Assembly (NCBI GenBank): GCA_947377705.1
Contig: CANCGU010000103.1
Location: 1 to 9,058, forward strand
DNA length: 9,058 bases
Source of the DNA: Comamonadaceae bacterium
GTDB taxonomy: Bacteria > Pseudomonadota > Gammaproteobacteria > Burkholderiales > Burkholderiaceae
Reading direction: 5' to 3'
Of the stretch, positions 5,915 through 9,058 are shown piece by piece. Numbering within the stretch: position 1 is the first letter of the stretch; every line of letters begins with the position of its first letter. Made by a program: the position numbers and the translations under genes. Under the pieces are notes generated by a model. That model did no database searches. It saw nothing but the letters and a program-made list of their open reading frames with translations, and was not told the DNA's origin.

Positions 5915-6634
5915 TCAGTGGTCGGCTTCGCTGATGCGTAGCAATGCGTCCCGATTGCGGATCACGAGACCGCCCGGTTCGATGCGAATGGCTTCCTCGC
6001 GTTCCATGGCTTTGAGTTCTTGGTTGACACGTTGACGTGATGCGCCTAACAGTTGTGCCAACTCCTCTTGCGCGAGGTGTAAGCCAATGCGAATTTCTTG
6101 TCCATTGGTCAGGCACGGTACGCCGTAGCTGCGTGCCAAGTGCAGCAGCTGTTTGGCCAAACGCGAGCGCAAGGGCAGGGTGTTGAGGTCTTCCACCAAA
6201 CCAAATAGTTGGCGAATGCGGCGCGCTTGCAAGCGCAACATGGCTTCGTAGAACTCGACGTGTTGGCTGAGAATTTTTTGAAAATCGGCTTTTGCCACAC
6301 ACAGAATCGTGGTGTCGCCATGGGCGTACACATCGTGCGTGCGACGGTCCCCGTCCAAAATCGCGACATCGCCAAACCAAATCCCGGGCTCCACATAGGT
6401 GAAGGTGATTTGCTTGCCCGACAACGATGTGGAGCTCACGCGAACTGCGCCGCGCGCGCAAGCCATCCACTCGTCGGCAGAGTCGCCGCGAGCGGCAATC
6501 AAGTCGCCGTCTTTGCATCGTTTGACGTAAGCGCATCGAAGAATGTCGTGTCTGAGAGAAGGTGAAAGAGATGAGAACCAACGCCCTGCGTTGATCGACT
6601 CGCGTTCTTCGATGTTAAGAATTGGATCGTCCAT
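5915..6634 (-). CDS. CRP/FNR-family transcription regulator
   Basis: A 239-residue regulator. The N-terminal cyclic-nucleotide-binding-like beta-roll covers about 16-125, with a cassette at GIWFGDVAILDGDRRTHDVY (84-103). The usual Glu of cAMP-binding proteins is replaced by Asp89, with Arg97/Arg98 present, so effector binding is uncertain. A long dimerisation helix (about 126-150) follows. The C-terminal winged helix-turn-helix has LAQEELAQLLGASRQRVNQEL (187-207), with the recognition helix near 198-208. The N-terminal cysteine cluster that holds the iron-sulfur centre in FNR is absent, so oxygen sensing by that means is unlikely. It is the first gene of a four-gene cluster and may control itself and the downstream kinase, dehydrogenase and GST genes; this is inferred from position. 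No strong ribosome-binding site is visible. Confidence 0.92.
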   Translation of the reverse strand: MDDPILNIEERESINAGRWFSSLSPSLRHDILRCAYVKRCKDGDLIAARGDSADEWMACARGAVRVSSTSLSGKQITFTYVEPGIWFGDVAILDGDRRTHDVYAHGDTTILCVAKADFQKILSQHVEFYEAMLRLQARRIRQLFGLVEDLNTLPLRSRLAKQLLHLARSYGVPCLTNGQEIRIGLHLAQEELAQLLGASRQRVNQELKAMEREEAIRIEPGGLVIRNRDALLRISEADH

Positions 6635-6647
6635 AGTCTGTCTTTTG

Positions 6648-6675
6648 TGTGACCTAAGTCTGAAAAATTGTCACG
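6648..6675. promoter_or_regulatory. Possible operator: GTGAC-N16-GTCAC dyad upstream of regulator gene
   Basis: GTGAC (6649-6653) and its inverted copy GTCAC (6670-6674) flank 16 bases, 15 to 40 bases before the start of the CRP/FNR-family gene. The half-sites resemble the TGTGA/TCACA of CRP-type sites, but a standard site has six bases between them. The right arm overlaps the stem of the neighbouring terminator. Autoregulation is a possibility only. Confidence 0.35.
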
Positions 6676-6710
6676 CATGAGACCCGCATTCTCCTGCGGG
6701 GCTTGCGTGA
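6661..6710 (-). terminator. Nested-stem intrinsic terminator downstream of the 3-hydroxyacyl-CoA dehydrogenase gene
   Basis: An outer stem TGCGTGA (6704-6710) with TCACGCA (6671-6677) encloses an inner stem TGCGGG (6695-6700) with CCCGCA (6683-6688) around a six-base loop. On the minus strand this is followed two bases later by TTTTT (6663-6667). The form and location, just past the stop at 6725, fit an intrinsic terminator. It separates that gene from the regulator cluster on the same strand, so the cluster needs its own promoter in a very short space. Confidence 0.7.
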
Positions 6711-6724
6711 TGGATGGTGTGGGT

Positions 6725-7690
6725 TTAACTCTCGACGTGCATCAAGCTCAGTCCCAAGGCCCCGCGACGACGCAGCCACGGGCTAGGGCGATAGCGTGTG
6801 TCGCCATAAACAGTTTGCACGTTGAACAGCACTTCCAAGATTTCGGTTGGGCCGTATTGATCGCCCATCATGAGCGGGCCCATGGCATGCCCTAAGTCGG
6901 CAGCCCCTGTCGCCTCTAGGGCTTGTGGGGTACAAATGCCTTGCTGGCACATGTCACAGGCAATATTGACGATGTTGGCCACCACGCGTTGGGTTACAAA
7001 GCCGCCGCTGTCGCGAATCACGGTCACGGCTTTGCCGTCGCGTGCAAATAGGGCGTGCGCGGCGTCCCGCATGTCGGCGCGTGTGGCTGGATTGGTGGCG
7101 AGCACACGGCGTTGCGTGCGCTTGTCGTCAATCAACAGGTCAATGCCGACCGTGCGTGCGGGGTCCAAGCGTTCGACGATGGCCACGGTGGTCACATCAA
7201 AGCCCAAAGGCGCCACGATAGTCAGCGCTTGTGCGGAGGGCGATGCCCCCGTTTCAATCTTGGCACCTAGGTCTTTGAGCAATTGCAGCAATTCGGGGCG
7301 GCGCATGGCGCGTGTAGACACCCAGACCGGCGGCATTTCTGAAACGGTAGGGATGGTTTGCTCAGGTGGTGTTTGTGCCAAACCATTGACGTATTTGTAG
7401 AAACCTTCCCCCGATTTTTGACCTAGTGCGCCTGCCTTCAACCGTTGCACCGTGATGTCGCTTGGGCGGTAGCGGGGCTCTTGCCAATATTGTTGGTAAA
7501 TCGAGGTCATGGCGTCATGCGCCACATCCAGTCCAGCGAGATCTAACAACTGGAACGGACCCAGTTGAAATCCTGCTTGGTCGCGCAAGATGCGGTCGAT
7601 GGTGGCGAAATCAGCTACACCTTCAGATGCGATTTGCAGCGCCTCTGTGGCGCCTCCTACGATACCGATAGTTTTGTAGATGGAACTCAT
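6725..7690 (-). pseudogene. 3-hydroxyacyl-CoA dehydrogenase with in-frame loss of the catalytic NAD-binding domain
   Basis: The family (PaaH/HbdA-like, about 500 residues) oxidises 3-hydroxyacyl-CoA to 3-ketoacyl-CoA with NAD+. It is built as NAD domain, C-terminal domain, degenerate NAD domain, second C-terminal domain. Here 321 residues remain. Residues 1-12 (MSSIYKTIGIVG) are the normal start and first strand of the NAD domain. They run straight into TEALQIASEGVADFATIDRI (15-34), which normally follows the NAD domain. Missing are the rest of the glycine-rich loop, the nucleotide-binding fold and the catalytic His segment. The first C-terminal domain (15-101, with LGPFQLLDL and KSGEGFYKY), the middle region (121-226) and the second C-terminal domain (227-315, with GGFVTQRVVANIVNIACDMC and YRPSPWLRRR) look intact, without stops. 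The start was chosen by resemblance of MSSIYKTIGIVG to family N-termini; no ribosome-binding site is evident. A GTG at 7747 would add 19 unrelated residues. It is probably inactive as a dehydrogenase; a retained structural role or an assembly error are alternatives. Confidence 0.8.
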
Positions 7691-7734
7691 ACAAAGATTA
7701 TGGCTGAGCTGTTCCGCTTTTTTGAGTGGTGCCT

Positions 7735-7749
7735 GCGTGCGATGCACGC
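7735..7749. promoter_or_regulatory. Palindrome GCGTGC-GAT-GCACGC between divergent genes
   Basis: A perfect 6-bp inverted repeat with a three-base centre lies in the middle of the 103-base gap between the divergent starts at 7690 and 7794. Its compact symmetry and position suit the binding site of a dimeric regulator serving both genes. No regulator gene sits next to it, and the function is inferred. Confidence 0.45.
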
Positions 7750-7793
7750 TATGTCAGAATCAAACGAACCTTTTTTCCACTTGGAGCGACTTA

Positions 7794-8459
7794 ATGACCC
7801 TCAAGCTTTGCGGTTTTGCTGTCAGCAACTATTACAACAAACTCAAAATTCAGCTGCTTGAAAAAGCCGTGCCATTTGAGGAAGAGTTGGTGTGGCTCAA
7901 ACCCTTAGAGCCCACAACACTGTTGCGTTCCCCCATGGGTAAAGTGCCATTTTTAGAGACGCCGCAGGGGTGCATCAGCGAGTCAGCCGTGTGCGCTGAG
8001 TACATCGAGCAAGCCTACCCGCATCACCCTTTGATGCCCGCAGATCCTTTTGAGGCTGCCAAGGTCCGAGAAATCATCACCTACTTAGAGCTGCATGTGG
8101 AGTTGGTGGCCCGTGAGCTGTACCCACAAGCTTTCTTTGGTGGCAAGGTGGATGAATCCACGCAGAAGCGGGTGCGTCAACAACTGAGCAAAGGCGTGGA
8201 AGGTTTGAGCAAGCTGATGAAGTTCTCGCCCTATGTCGCGGGTGATACCTTCACACTCGCCGATTGCTCAGCGATTGTGAATTTACCTTTGGTGTCGATG
8301 GCTTCAAAAGCGGTCTACGGAGAAGATTTCTTGGCCCATTTGCCTGTGAAGGCCTACAACCAGCAAATGGCCGAACGTGCCTCGGTGCAAAAAGTTAATG
8401 CAGACCGCAAGGCTTGCATGGCCTTGATGACGGAACGTACTGCCAGCAAAACCAACTGA
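7794..8459 (+). CDS. Glutathione S-transferase family protein
   Basis: A 221-residue two-domain GST. The N-terminal thioredoxin-like domain (1-80) opens with LKLCGFAVSNYYNKLKIQLL, where Ser11 or Tyr13 is the likely glutathione-activating position. It contains GKVPFLET (49-56) with cis-Pro52, and the glutathione-binding ES pair (63-64). The helical domain (about 86-210) has the conserved capping box YVAGDTFTLADCSAI (147-161). The length is normal for the family. The start at 7794 is supported by GGAG seven bases upstream; an upstream in-frame ATG at 7680 would add residues with no GST similarity. It is cytosolic, acting in conjugation or peroxide/thiol defence; the specific class and substrate are not clear. 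It is divergent from the 3-hydroxyacyl-CoA dehydrogenase gene and ends 8 bases from the convergent D-2-hydroxyacid dehydrogenase gene. It is not a close copy of the YfcG-type protein at 2809-3513. Confidence 0.9.
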   Translation: MTLKLCGFAVSNYYNKLKIQLLEKAVPFEEELVWLKPLEPTTLLRSPMGKVPFLETPQGCISESAVCAEYIEQAYPHHPLMPADPFEAAKVREIITYLELHVELVARELYPQAFFGGKVDESTQKRVRQQLSKGVEGLSKLMKFSPYVAGDTFTLADCSAIVNLPLVSMASKAVYGEDFLAHLPVKAYNQQMAERASVQKVNADRKACMALMTERTASKTN

Positions 8460-8460
8460 G

Positions 8461-8473
8461 CGCTGACTCAGCG
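8461..8473. repeat. Palindrome CGCTGA-C-TCAGCG at convergent gene ends
   Basis: A perfect 6-bp inverted repeat with one central base. It starts right after the GST stop (8457-8459) and includes the stop codon of the opposing gene (8468-8470). No T run follows on either strand, and the central gap is too short for a full-length hairpin loop, so it is not a typical terminator. Confidence 0.55.
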
Positions 8474-9058
8474 GCGTACTTGCAGTGCGCCCGGATTCAC
8501 AATGTTGGTGGGCGTGCCCTTGATGAAGTTCACCACATTGTCAAAGGCTGTGCCGAAATACAGCTCGTAACTGTCTTGCTCCACATAGCCAATGTGGGGG
8601 GTACAAATGCAATTTTCCAAACGCAGCAGCGCGTGGCCTTGCATGATGGGCTCGCTCTCAAAGACGTCAATCGCGGCCATACCTGGGCGACCACGGTTGA
8701 GGCCGGTGATGAGGGCATCTGGCTCAATCAACTCAGCGCGCGAGGTGTTGACCAGCAACGCCGTTGGCTTCATGCGGTTGAAATCGGCTAACTTCACAAT
8801 GCCGCGCGTTTCATCCACCAAGCGCAGGTTCAAAGTCAGTACGTCTGACTCTTCGAAGAAGGCTTCGCGTGAGGCGGCGACATTGAGGCCGTCTTTGGCC
8901 GCACGTTCGCGTGAGGCCTCGCTACCCCACATCAACACGCGCATGCCGAACGCTTTGCCGTAGCCCGCCAAAATTTGTCCAATCTTGCCGTAGCCCCAAA
9001 TACCCAAGGTTTTGCCACGCAGCACTTGGCCGAGACCGAAATTGGTGGGCATGGAGCC
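8468..9058 (-). CDS. D-2-hydroxyacid dehydrogenase, C-terminal part (runs off window)
   Basis: An NAD(P)-dependent dehydrogenase of the D-isomer-specific 2-hydroxyacid family (SerA/LdhA/HprA group), which interconverts 2-hydroxy and 2-keto acids. The window holds about 196 C-terminal residues; the reading frame is open through the right edge, so the N-terminal part (normally about 120 residues) lies outside. Counting from the Met at 9052, the nucleotide-binding loop is GIWGYGKIGQ (17-26). The catalytic positions are Arg105 in VNTSR (101-105), Glu in DVFESEP (129-135), and His153 in TPHIGY (152-156). All three are present, so the enzyme is probably active. The Met at 9052 is internal: in this family the segment before MPTNFGLG is continuous coding sequence. 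The substrate cannot be assigned from this fragment. Confidence 0.92.
   Translation of the reverse strand, partial: GSMPTNFGLGQVLRGKTLGIWGYGKIGQILAGYGKAFGMRVLMWGSEASRERAAKDGLNVAASREAFFEESDVLTLNLRLVDETRGIVKLADFNRMKPTALLVNTSRAELIEPDALITGLNRGRPGMAAIDVFESEPIMQGHALLRLENCICTPHIGYVEQDSYELYFGTAFDNVVNFIKGTPTNIVNPGALQVRR

Noticed and set aside
7680..7793. Longer N-terminus for the GST at 7794 starting at the ATG at 7680
   Set aside because: The extra 38 residues have no GST similarity and cover the divergent promoter region, while 7794 has a good GGAG ribosome-binding site.

Overview
The window looks like chromosomal DNA of a betaproteobacterium in the Burkholderiales, most probably Comamonadaceae (Limnohabitans/Rhodoferax/Hydrogenophaga-like). 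The grounds are the tRNA-Pro / tRNA-Arg(TCT) pair at the left edge, a moderate GC content, and a set of fatty-acid/CoA genes and glutathione transferases that resemble members from that family. The assignment comes from recognition, not from a database search. Genes are tightly packed, no gene-free stretch exceeds about 105 bases, and no insertion sequence, integrase, CRISPR array or phage gene is visible.

Left region (1-2805): the 3' end of a tRNA gene (probably tRNA-Pro), a perfect symmetrical terminator-like hairpin, and tRNA-Arg(TCT). Then come two minus-strand genes for secreted, six-cysteine proteins that are clear paralogues of each other (168-1127 and 1184-1744); one carries a His/Lys/Asp/Gly repeat linker. 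Divergent from them is a predicted lipoprotein with an NHL/SMP-30-like beta-propeller (1840-2805).

Centre (2809-6634, minus strand, read right to left): a four-gene cluster with gaps of only 13, 30 and 9 bases. It encodes a CRP/FNR-type regulator, an APH-fold kinase of the ACAD10/11 N-terminal type, an ACAD10/11-type acyl-CoA dehydrogenase, and a YfcG-type glutathione transferase/disulfide reductase. The kinase plus dehydrogenase pair matches the logic of 4-hydroxyacyl-CoA breakdown (phosphorylate the 4-hydroxyl, then eliminate phosphate) known from LvaA/LvaC of Pseudomonas putida and human ACAD10/ACAD11.

Right region (6725-9058): a 3-hydroxyacyl-CoA dehydrogenase gene that keeps its normal first dozen codons and both C-terminal domains but has lost, in frame, essentially the whole catalytic NAD-binding domain. 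A nested hairpin terminator separates it from the regulator gene. Divergent from it is a second glutathione S-transferase. A D-2-hydroxyacid dehydrogenase, cut by the window end, converges on that transferase.

The most notable points are the in-frame loss of the catalytic domain in the 3-hydroxyacyl-CoA dehydrogenase, the uncharacterised six-cysteine secreted paralogues, and the compact regulator-kinase-dehydrogenase-GST operon.
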